From Macropodus opercularis (taxonomy: Eukaryota; Chordata; Actinopteri; Anabantiformes; Osphronemidae), in assembly GCA_030770545.1 (NCBI GenBank), contig CM061096.1:5747501-5811500 (forward strand): a DNA stretch of 64,000 nt, given 5' to 3'. Of this stretch, positions 36,901 to 48,900 are shown one piece after another (the first letter of the stretch is position 1; each line of letters opens with the position of its first letter). The position numbers and the translations under genes were made by a program. The notes below the pieces were generated by a model that worked only from the letters and a program-made list of their open reading frames with translations, was not told the DNA's origin and did not search any database.

Positions 36901-39900
36901 ATCCCGCTTGATGTCTGACATTATAAATGTCTCCTCCCAAACTTTTTTTCTGAAATGTGACTTAATCCCCAAACACATCACTGCAAAAAGAGACATTCTC
37001 ACAGAGAGAAATGCAATTAGCCAAGCAGTCAGCAGGGAGCCTATAAAAGGGAAGTCACATTTGTGATGTGTGCCTTATATTCCTGCAGAATGTGGTAAGA
37101 CAGGCGTTCAGCAAACACGTGCAGCTTTACAAAACAAAACTACTGCAGCGATTTGAATTTATTTAAAGAGGGATTAGAGCAGGTCAACAGACGCTCTGCT
37201 GGCGTACATGATCACTCAGAGGTCTGCTTTACACCCAGAGCTGCTGCTGCTGTGATAGCGTTCATTCAAAGATCGCACACACACAGCGTGACTTTTATTT
37301 CCGGTGACTTCCTCCTGGCTGATCATACGCCGGTGGCGATTTCTACCGCAGCTATTGTGCCAATTAAATAGTCACATGGAGAATAGAAGGGTTAGGAACA
37401 CAAGAGGAAATGAAATCCACTCTGAGAGGCTGCGTATTTAACACTTTGACCTCATTATGGAGAGCGAGCAAAGAGGCGCGTCTCCGCTTTTGTGCTGACA
37501 ATGTTCACGAGTAAAAAACAATCTGCCGACTCCTGTCTGCGGTGATGCTCACACTGGTCCTGTCCAACGCTCTCCTACGCTCGCACTGCTTCAAACGCAA
37601 CGTCATGAGACAACCCCCCCCCCTCAAACTGTGGGGAGGTACAGGTAAGGACGGTTCCCTTAACACTGCAGGGGGAATAAATAAATGCTTTATAGTCAGG
37701 TGGTTCTAGGTTGTTTGTGGCTGGATTTACAGTAGAGTCTCCAGAGTGGAGAAAATCAAAGCCCACAGTGTGACTTGCTGAGCCAGCTGCTGTTTTCTGA
37801 AGAGACTGTACGTGAGAGTTTTGCCTGTGAAACTTATTTTCATTAAACTCTTAGTTAAAATAATTTCTAACCGTATATCCAGAGACCTCGATTTGACATT
37901 TAGGCCGCATGCAATTTAAAACACTTTAGTGGCTCCATCCCAACCAACTTGTCCGAGACTCCTCCTTTTAACGTTTTACTCCCGAACTCAACATTTGATA
38001 TATGAAAGCATGAGGAGATGAAACCATGTGTGGAGAGATACTGTGTATTCAGAATCTATGAAACTTACTGTACACGTGTTATACTGCACCTACAATCTGT
38101 CTGTCTGCACGTTGGCTGAGTCAGCACCTTTCTGAACTTACTATCGTCCTGCTACGCCAGGTCGCCGAGACGCCTCGATTATTTAAGGACGTGTAGTGTT
38201 AATGCTGGGACGGGAGTGATTACAGCGGGGCTAAAACGCTGGAGGGTCTGTTTAACACCGTCTCTGTCTTCTGTTGGCAGGATAAAACAACAGTTACTGG
38301 GCCAGAACAATTCAATCTCAAATCTCCAATTAGTCCAATTGATTCCATGTTAAGCTCAGTCACCAGAGACAACTAGCACAAATAGAAAAGGAGGTAATTT
38401 TGTCTTTTATATTTGGGTCGGTCCTTCCTCCTGCCTCGACTCTGAAACAGAGCGACCTGTGTCAGTATTTCAACATAAAATCGTCTCGTATTTCCCCCCT
38501 TTTCAAACTATTATTAATGTTTTTACAATGTGATGCACACAGTAGATCATCTGGGAGAAGTGACAGAAAATAACCGGTGCTGCATTTTTTTAATGTGGGC
38601 CATTACCTGGGCCTACAGAAGCCGCAGAGACCATCATGACTCACGTTAGATTAGACCAGGCTTCTTTCACTGCTCCCCTGGGCCACATTCATCTTGTGGC
38701 AGTCACGAAATATTGACCGTAATGGTGACAAATGTGGTCTGCATAGTACAACACTTTACGGGTTATATTGTGCTTTCCTGTATAAGGCCAGTTCATTACT
38801 GGAATTCATTATATGTGCAGGGTAATGCAGCAAGAATTGAAAGAGACCAATTTACTTTTAACAACATGCAAGGCTCTCCTAATCCCTCGCTACAGACCTC
38901 ATCAGTGGAACGGATGGTTGTGAATATAGAGCCCATGAATCTTTAACCATCTGCGGCTCAGTTTGGTTGTTCTCTTTGGTCGTACAGTCGAAGCTGCTTC
39001 ATGCCGGACGCCTCCGCTCCGTAACCCGCTCGGCCATCTAGGGCACGGTGCAGCAGGTGCGGCGGCACCTTTTGGTTTCCTCAACGCGCCTTTTTCATTA
39101 TCAGAACCTCCAGTTCGCAGGATCCTGCCGTGCGGGTTTATGTAACTCGTGTCCCGCTCGTGCAGGCAGGTCCGCCCTACAGTGCGCTACACCCCAGGCC
39201 TCGTGCACTGCCCTAGTTAAAGGGGTATTTTAAGACTTCCCACACGAGTTCGTTTGCCCTCATCTTCTTCTCAAGTTCAGCCTTTTCCCTTCTGAAGGAT
39301 CCTTTATTGTCGGACCAGAGGGAAGGAACCCAAGGCAATTGTTACACCATCGTCTTGCTAGTGAAAGTGAATGCAACAGTTTCCTGGTGCTCTTTAAACA
39401 CCGAATAGGTGGGATATGTACCATAAACGCCCATATTTTTCTCTGCAGGTTAGGTTCAAACAACAACATCAACGTAAATGTAAATGTTGACAAGCAGCCA
39501 GTCATGGTTAAAAGGAGTCATCAAAGCAAACGGTGACCTAGTTGGGTTCATTTTCACAACCCGAAAAAAACATTATTCTACTTCAGGATGAGACATGGCA
39601 GGTTGTTGTGACCAGGAGAAAGGTCATCTGACAGAAAATGTGTTTTACAAAGGCCATTAACCAACAGGTTCAAAACTAGCATATGAGAGAACTAAAATAT
39701 CCGACACCGCTCGATTTAAGCTAAGTCCTCAGAGAAGTGCTGCAGCCCTGAACTTATCAAGATGTCGTTCGCCTGGGCTGTGCACCAAATGCTGAGGGTC
39801 AGGCCAAGTCTGGGGCGAGTTTGGATCAGAAAACTGAATCAACACTTTCATATCAATTCAGCTGTCTGGTAAAATGTGTATAAAGCTGCATTATGTAAGG

Positions 39901-42900
39901 GCTACAAGTTGTTTTGCTCCGCGCTGGTGCTGCTGGGCTAAACTGGGCTGTTTCACCAAATGCCTTGATTAAATCCTACCACAGCATCAGACCGGAGCCA
40001 CGCTGCATTTCTGCTCATGACGTCACCACCGTCACCAAACCTTGGAATTCGATTCAATCTCATTTAAATTTTCCGAGCAAAACGCAAAACAAATAACATA
40101 AGAAAGTGAAACGCGCTGATCAGAGACTCATCCTTATATTACGTGAAGGGGGACGTGTTCAGCAGAGTAATGCACCAGCTATATGTTATCATGCCCCGTA
40201 CGGCTTGGGATTAAAGTTACGTTTAAAGACATTGCGACACAACGGCTCTTGGACCGTGCTCTGAGATTTATGGCCGCGACCCCGCAGTGGGACACAGTTT
40301 CTGTTTTTTCACTTATCCCCATTTTTATCTTTTGATGCGCTTCAGATGCAATTTCAGTAATGTTCCACTCAAACATCACTGGAGTCATTTTAATGGCTTC
40401 TGGAGGAATTTAATTAGCAGTGTATTATTTGAAATCATCTTTCCCGCTGGGCTGCGTTGTTTGTGGCCTGACGCAACCGCTTCCTTTCAACTTCAGTCTT
40501 TGTTCGTTTAATACAATAAATCCAGAAGTTAGCTGGAGCGCTTACTGTATAGGCGATAATGCGGCAGGTGTCCAACCACGTCAGCAGTAACGAAGGTCGC
40601 TGCCAGGTCATAAAGGATGCTCATTACTTCACGTACTCCTGATCAGCATTTATGAGAAATTTGTAATTAAGTTTTAATACCCCTCCTTCTTCATTTGTTT
40701 GAAGAGCTTCAAGCTTTGTGATTTACAGCCAAGATCCTTTTAAAACGAATCCACGACCTTTTTACCAAGGCAAACATCTGGAATAAAACATTTGCACCAC
40801 TGCTAACTAATGCAAGCACCCGATCGTGTTTGCACGGAGCCATCGCAGCGCAACAGCCGTCGTTGGTTTTCCATAATACTGAGCAAACATAATTGCCCAT
40901 AGGTAGCAGACGACACAGACTGTGTGTGATGTGTGTATTAGTTACACACACAGGCCATATTTGCGAAAAACGCAGTTAAAGTGTCCCAGTTAAAGTGATC
41001 TGCTTCCAGAATGAATAATGTACAGCACAAAGTTAACTGCGAGTATGAATCGTAAAGCGGCTCCTTCGTGTGTCTAATTAAGAAGTGAGACGTGTTTGGT
41101 TAGAGGGAGGCGAAGCGAGTGTCAGACATGAAAGCAGAGATCAAAATGTGGCCGGTGGAGGCTCCCTGACAGCAGGAGGCCTCAGACGGAAGGACACGAG
41201 GTAGCAGGAACTTTGCTCCGGCGTGCGAGACACTCGAAGGCACAACGAGGCCCCGCAAACGAATCAGTCCCAACAAGTGCCGTTTGATTTCTCTGCTTCA
41301 TCTCCAGGTTGACTTTCACCTGCGGTTTTGATCAACGTTGTGGCAGGAACAGCTTGTTTTCAAACCTGACCTAATAGTACTAGTGTCAGTATATACGCAG
41401 GTTGGATGGTTTTTAAATAGTTAATTGTTTGTTCAAACACTTGGGTTGTGTTTTAAAGTAAAAAGAATTACATAAATGGCATCAATAACCATAAGTGAAT
41501 ATTGGATGTAGATATTTGGGTTGTTTTCTTGAACATATATGATATGATTTGAGTTCATAGCTTCAGTATTTAGCCCAATGTTAGCTATGAATGTAACACT
41601 TATGAGGTTTACTGTCATTATTATCACGTCAAATTAGTAACTATCTATATACAATGGATATTTTATTATGTGATGTAAAGAGTGAATTGTGTCCAAGTTG
41701 TAGTTTGAGGCGCTAGGTGTAGATGTACAAATACACACATTATCGGTTCGTTTGGTTGAAGGTTCCAGGTTCCTACTGTTTCGTTCTGGAACATGACGTG
41801 GATGCAGGCTGTGTGTAACCCACCGCCTGATCCTGTACGACAGATTTATGGCTCTACTCTGTCTCGCTGCTCCTGATCTTCACCTCTTTGATGTCGCCCG
41901 TGTCAGGAAATGTCTCGCATCCCTTGGAGGGGCTGCATCCATCAGCTCCTCTCGCCTGTATTTCTCATTCTCTTTGTTTGGCAGCGTGGGATTTCTTTAC
42001 CTGTGCATGTACCAGACCACCCATTCTGCCCTTATCTGTTCGCTGACCTCTCCTTTTGTACAGAGCAGACAGCTCTTCAAAAGCTCTGACACAAAGTCCA
42101 ACAATCACTTCGCTGATTCATACACATTCATTCTCTTTCATCTCCAACCTCTCATCTGCTTCTTATCGCCCCCTGGTTCCTTTGGCTTCTCATCTGATCT
42201 CAACCTGTCTCGTTCAGACTTTCCGATCAAATATAAAGTATTTTTCCTTTTACTATTGTCTTGAGTTTGGAATTTTGACTTAGCTATTTTCTCAATTCAA
42301 ACATTTCTAGTTCCAGTTGTTACGATTCAGTTTCGTGTCTTTTCCTCGCAGGTAGGCAGGGAACAAGCCCAGTGTCTTTTGTAACACCCACCTGCATTTT
42401 GCAAGAGAAAAGTAACAGAAACATTTCTTGAGGAGTCCGATTTTAAAGTTAGCGAGTTAACTTTTTCACAGTATGCCTCCCTGCTGGTGTGTAATTAGCA
42501 GTCAGTCCTGCAGTCAGGGCCGTGGGGGGCGTGTAACCAGCAAGTGTGGATACAGCAAGTACAAAAAGAGCTCAGTGAGAAACAAATCGTTTAACTGGTT
42601 CCCGGAAAGAACAGCAGCGTTTTATACACATGTTCAGCTTTAGGAGTAGGGAGACAACACAGCAAAGCCTGGCGTAACACTGAGCTTGGTGATAAAGGTT
42701 CATTAAAAGTTTCTAGAAACAAATATTAAGAACGTGACATAAGAGGTGGACCCAAACACTCCAGGGTTCTCAAACAAATGAATTAATTAAACAGAAAGGA
42801 GACATCTAGAAACACTAGGAAAACATATCCTCCAACAAATGTAAGAAATCTAAATCACCGCACATGCAGGTAAAAGCTAATGACAGTAAATAAAGAAACT

Positions 42901-45900
42901 AAATCACTGCTTAAGGCGGGAAAACAATCAGGAGGCTATAAGACGATTCCAGAGGTTTAACAGTACATAGTCTTGTGCTCAGTGCATGGGGCACAGAACT
43001 AACAAGGCCATAAACACAACACACAGGTCCCAGTCACCACATGAACTAGAAAACAAGGATACCTACAATTAAGCTTACAGGACGAGGCCAACGCGGGAGC
43101 AGCTTTGGAACAGACAATTAAAAACAAGATTGTGGCACCAAACCAACAATGACGTAACCGGAGCGAATTTTTAACTAAGAGGAACATTTCAAATTCCAAT
43201 GCAGTTATGGTCATAATACTGATTAGTTTCCAGCAAAGGAAATTGTGATTTTCAGCAGCTTCCTTGCAACACTCATTGTTTTCCTGTGTGAAATATAAAG
43301 CCCAAAGCAGACACATGACACATAGCATCTAGACAGACCAGTGGAGGGAATAGTAACAAAGGCCCCCGATACCTCAACCAATGGGAGCTTAGTGCACTGC
43401 TAGTCCCTTGTGACTGGACTTGAACGTTGGTGAATCTACATTATTGTTTGTTTGTTTTTTTTTCAAACCACATGAAGTTAGTTACTAAGTTAGTACCTTC
43501 ACAGTCACAGTCTGGTGCGTTACTGTGTCACCGCATTTTTCTTGATCTGTGATCTAAACCAGGATCTGACCTCAACTACAGCTAAACCATACAGGTGTCA
43601 GATCCGAAGCTCCAAACTCAGTAGTTGTCATGGTTACGGGCTTTGTCCTTGGACCCCAGCAAACCCCATGAGTGTTATTGAAGCATCTTCACATCAAAGG
43701 CGACGGAGACGGTGACCTAGAGACAAAGCTCCCACCAGACTCCTCCTTTCTGGTAAACGCTGCACCTGCAGCCCACCGGCGAGCTGCAGGCATCTTACCT
43801 GATCCAAATACCCCGGAGGCGTTTTGGAATCAGAGCCAAACTTTTAATAGGCACTCTGACTGCGTACCTGTGGAGGCGAACCCGAGGGCACGGCTGACAC
43901 GAGGCTACACGGGGTGAGCAAATGTTCTTCACACCCTCACCCAGGGGCTCAGGGCCAGTAAAGATTAAAGATTAAAAAAAGCTCAGCGGGGAGAAGGAGC
44001 TTGATTAAATCTGTAAATACATGAATATACAATCAAGATATTGTTGCTAGTTGTTATGAAAATGAGATTTGTGACATTATTTAAAAAGGTCCCTCTGTTT
44101 TGAAACCGTTCGGGTTCAACTTGACATTTCCAAAAGTCCCACTGCGTTCAAATTTTAACGAGTGGTGGCATTATCACTCAAGTGTTCGTTTGAGATTCTT
44201 ATGAGGGCGGTCGATATTGTGCATGACAGCACCTAATCAATTTGGCTCGCAGCCTCTCAGAGAGAGTGCAGGGCTGCAGTCACTTTGTCTCTGCTACTGG
44301 GGAAAACACATCAGACGCCTTGTGAAGCCGTATTAATCATACGTCTCCTAATAAACACCATTAGACGATGCAATAGTGGCATCTCTCAACATGTGCCCCC
44401 TCACAGTGTTCAGCCATCATTAATTAGCATCATCATCCCCAATTGTTTACTTGCCGCGAATGATCATTTAATTAGGTAACTTGAGATGGAGGAGCCAAAT
44501 ATTATGCATAGATTTTAACAAGATCACAGGCAAACGGTTCCTGGTGCCGCTCAAGGAAGCGTGACTCTGTAGGACAAGTATCAATCAAATTTATATGTAA
44601 ATAGATGTAATTATCTGTTCTAATCATAACACATTACTCATGAGGCAGAGAAGAAAAGAGCGCTTGTTGCTTTAATTCTGCAAAAGTGACAGAAGTGTGA
44701 AGGAGACAAAGCCACTCAGAGACATGCAGCACCCAGCCAGGAAACGCTCCACTGATGGAAACGGCTGTAAAACAACACCCACTTACTCAAAGGCTGCCTG
44801 ATAAAAGATTCTCACACTAAATGGAAAAACACTCAGGCCGCTTCGTTTGTGTTTATCCCCAGGAACCTCAAGGTTAGTCAGACAGTTTTGGAAAGAAGAG
44901 AGAGCCAACACATCTGCACGGACAAAAAAAGCTCCTCCTGCTATAATTCATATTAGTCAACAGCAGCCAGCGTCTAATAACCTGTAAACGCCCCATTGCT
45001 ATAATAAACTTTGGCTTTGCAACATTGACTCATTCACTTGTAAAATCAATCTTCTTGCACTTCAAACACGGCTTAGTGTTTTCATTTTAATGCATCACAC
45101 ATTAATCATAAAACCATATATAACGTAAAATGCCACTAACTAATATATTTACAACCTACATGGAATGATCGGCACGAACTGGCATTTCTCTCTTAGGATT
45201 AATGTTTAATTATGTAACGCAACCCTCAAGTGCCTGCAAAATAATGAAATTAATCAAGCAAGTTGGGTTTATTTGAATGAGTCGGAAAACAAGGCAAAGA
45301 GTAACATGCCAAACTAATTTCCAACAGGTTAGAAAGTCTATATATCACACGCCCCCCAGTAGTAGCCACCATACTGGATGGAGACTTCCTCTCTTCCCCT
45401 CAAGAACTCTGGTCTGTCTGAAGGCTCTTCTTAATTCTGTTAAGTTGCAAGGTCAGCCCGAGGGAGGAAAACAATTGACTGCGCCCGCTCTCGACTGGAA
45501 AAGCCGTGTCGGGGGTGCATGACGTGGCCAAGAGCTGTGGCACAAAATCCTTAATCAATAAAACAGAAAGAGGGATTGTTGTCCTCCGGGGGAGCTTGGC
45601 GGAGAGTCGCTGCTCACCTCAGTTTCCCCGTCTCTGTCCGAACCTCTGCCGATTTTTCCGAAATAGAGATGGGACGCAAAAAAACTCTCACGCTGACGCC
45701 AAGCGCACGCAAAGTAAATGCATAAACTTCACACGACGCATGACTGTGACGTTGAATGGGAACTTGTTTCACCTCAAACTGGCAGAACCAACCGCCCCCC
45801 GGGTTCGAGGTGAAACATGTAAATGTTCAGATTTCGCATTCTGTGCACTCTCTGCGCGTTAAATGCCAACGAGCAGTCGAGCTCGGCCCATAATTGCGAA

Positions 45901-48900
45901 GTCGTTAAAAGATCTCAGTTGTAATTTTCCAGTTTGTGGTGTCTTTCGCGAAGCCTGCCTCCTCTCCTTCGTTTAATCGTTTTATCAGCGTGCTTATCAA
46001 CAGTTGCTTTGTGCCAAGCTACAAATGTAATTACAGCAAAACATGGTGCGTAATTATGCAAAATAACTTGCTGGATAATTCATTCTTTGAACACTCCGCT
46101 GCTTTCCCTTTACCCCGAACATGATAAGAGTGTCTTAAAATGCTTGGTGTGTCCTCGCTTAATTACGTCTGCTTTATATTGTCTTCTCTTTGTGCCATGA
46201 GCCCCATTAAATTCAACTTTTTTCGCTTGAAACCGTCAGACTGTGATCGTTAAACAATTTCCAGTATGATGCGTTGGGTGGAGGTGGACACTACAAAAGA
46301 GTCCAGGCAAATAGACGCCAACAGTTCCTTAAATGAAGAAACAATGAGCACATTTGAATGCAGCGTTTAAAAAGTGGCTGCAGGGAGCTTCTCACATTCA
46401 TCTGTGAAGTGCAGAGTGGTTTCACCTCTTATTGTGACTGAGCATAGTTCAGTTCACGTCTAATCACTGTTTGCACTGGTTTGAACGCAGACTGGTTCCC
46501 GGTGATTATCCCCAGCGTTAATCGAATTGAATGTGTTGCTTTTATTGTGCTACTTTTGCGTCGAGTAGTCGGAGACTGGAACGAATGAATTCTTTACTGG
46601 CTGCTTACTGTACTGTATATTTACCACTGGGTGAGATGACGCGTGACTGCAGCGCTGCATTTAAATGCAGACGTGGTTCGTGGTGGGGTCGGTGCCCTGT
46701 GCTCACCAGTGGAGTCATTATGTAATTATTAAGTAAATACTGGGAAGACGACATCTTTCAGATTCTGGCTTCAGACCAGTCTCTCAGTTTGTGTCTAGTT
46801 TGGTTTTAGGAGGCTCTTGTTGAGGTGCAGTCTGTTCTCTCAAGACCCAGACATTCTTCCAGCCTCAGCTGTCTCTGAGTCTTGATTCACAGGGGTCCTT
46901 TATTCCGCAGCAGGGATAATGGCAGTTTTGTGTGATGTTACTTCTGGCATATCGAAGAAGACATCAGATAAATCTGTGGTTATCCCTGTTAGTCATTCAC
47001 AGACTCCAAGAAGCTGCGCTCTGCCAGACGCCGCCGTTCAAGCTCCTGACGCTTCACGGGTAAGGCTGAGACTGCTCCTGTGCTGATGTAAGACAACGCT
47101 TCTCCGGGGGTTTGTTTGTTTGTTTGTTGTTTGTTTTTTTTGCGTCCTCATCAGACATGCATGGCTCACGTGTAAACAGAAGTAATAGTCATTTGTGGAC
47201 GTGTGATTTATTTTAAGCTCGGCATTGTGAGATGCACCTTTAAGAGGCTCCGTCACCTGTTGCTCGTACTTTTTTATTCTTTTTGAATTATCACTGCTAC
47301 TCCCACCTTGGGAAGTGTATCTCTCAAATTATCCACACGCCCTTTTATCATCTCTTCGTATCTTCTTTCAGATTAGGAAGTTACTTTTTTTTAAAAAACG
47401 TCTTTATCTGTGAATTTTTCTGATTAGTTTTGCAGAAGCTGTGCATTAATTTAAACCTACAATGACAGTTGCCCTCAGTCTGTCTCTTTCTTGCTTCCCC
47501 TCTTTGTCGCTCTGCCTCTTCATCACACTCACGCTGTACAATACATATGCACAAGGGCAAAATGAGGTGATCTGTCCCACCAGGTCCACATGGTCCTTCA
47601 CATTCTGCCAGCATAATGACATAGCGCGGGGCTCTCACCGAAGCCAGCGTCTGTCCGTCAGCATCCCCAGAGCGAGCCGTTTAAAATGGATCTGGGTCAC
47701 AGTGGGATCCCCTCTGTCCCCTCGCTGAAACCTGGAAGTACTCGATTCGTTCGAGAGCGAGCAGCCTTCATTACTCCAGCCAGTGCATGCGACACACTTT
47801 ACCATCAGCGAGAGCTGCTGCATTATGCATCAACACTTAGCAGGTATTTTCTTTGCCTTGTACTTCACATGCTGCTGAGCTCCGTGTCAGACGGAATCAG
47901 CATGTCCGCGCCTCAGTGTGAGAGAATAAACTGACATCCAGGGAGTAGAGGGAGACGTCCTCCCTGGGGGGTGTAACAGAGGGAGGAGCAGTTTAAAGCT
48001 TTAACACGGGTCATCGTAAAACATACTGCGGGCTTCATAGAGTTGGTCCATCTGAAGATCGCTGAGTGTTTGGTTTTGGTCTTTCTGCTGTGCATTGTTC
48101 ATCCTTCACCATCCATCCTTGGTCCCTGACAAGGTCAGTCACCAGGTGCACGGCCTGGAAGCCAATCTGAAAACCAGGAAACTTATCTGGCAAAGGCGCC
48201 AGGCGGTTTCCATCCAAGTGACTGGGCAGCATCTTTGAGCTCAGAGTCCAGTTTTCCTTTTCACACAGATGGCTTCAATGTGGCTGTTTAAACAAGACAA
48301 TGCCCCTGTTCACACAGCCAGACCCGTACACGTACATCGTGTAAAAGCCTCACTAGTCTGAGCTTAACACCATCCTACAGCTTTAAGATGAGCAGCTGAA
48401 CCGCGAGCTCAGCGTTGGACCTTGTTTTAAAGCTCTTGTGGATAAACGGCATCAAACTCCCGCAGCTGGTAGGAAAACCCAGCAGAATATACTGAACTAC
48501 ATTGACTGCAGTTTACTTGAGGACAGAGATTTGTGAGGGCAAGGGCACATCTTTATTTTGGTTCTTCTTGAACTTAGATAACAACAACAGCTATATTTAG
48601 CTGAATCACGCCAGGCTACATCTTTAAGTGCTAGGACCAAAAAAAAACCTCTTCACAGGGTCTGAACTTTTGAACTGTGGATCTTATGACACATCAAATG
48701 TGTGAAATGCATGCAGCAGTTGTTATTATGTGTGAAAAGTAAAAGTAAATCCTAAACAGCCCAAAGAATCCTAAACGCTTGATTCGTAATCACGGCACAT
48801 AGGTGGTTAAAACTGGTTAAGTGAAGAAAACCCACCATTTAAATGTGTTTCTTTAATCTTCACACCGGCTCCGATCTTAGCAGAAGTCAAATAACATTTG

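Noticed and set aside
38262..38400. Acceptor-like CTTCTGTTGGCAG near 38280
   Set aside because: Phase 1 gives an immediate TAA; no matching donor.
39339..39536. Possible cassette exon after a TTTTTCTCTGCAG acceptor near 39449
   Set aside because: In the required phase 1 the exon hits TAG at once, and the following donor (GTGACC) is weak.
41848..42264. 138-codon + strand open frame
   Set aside because: Hydrophobic, Ser/Leu/Phe-rich translation of pyrimidine-rich DNA; no domain, no conservation evidence, lies within intron 4.
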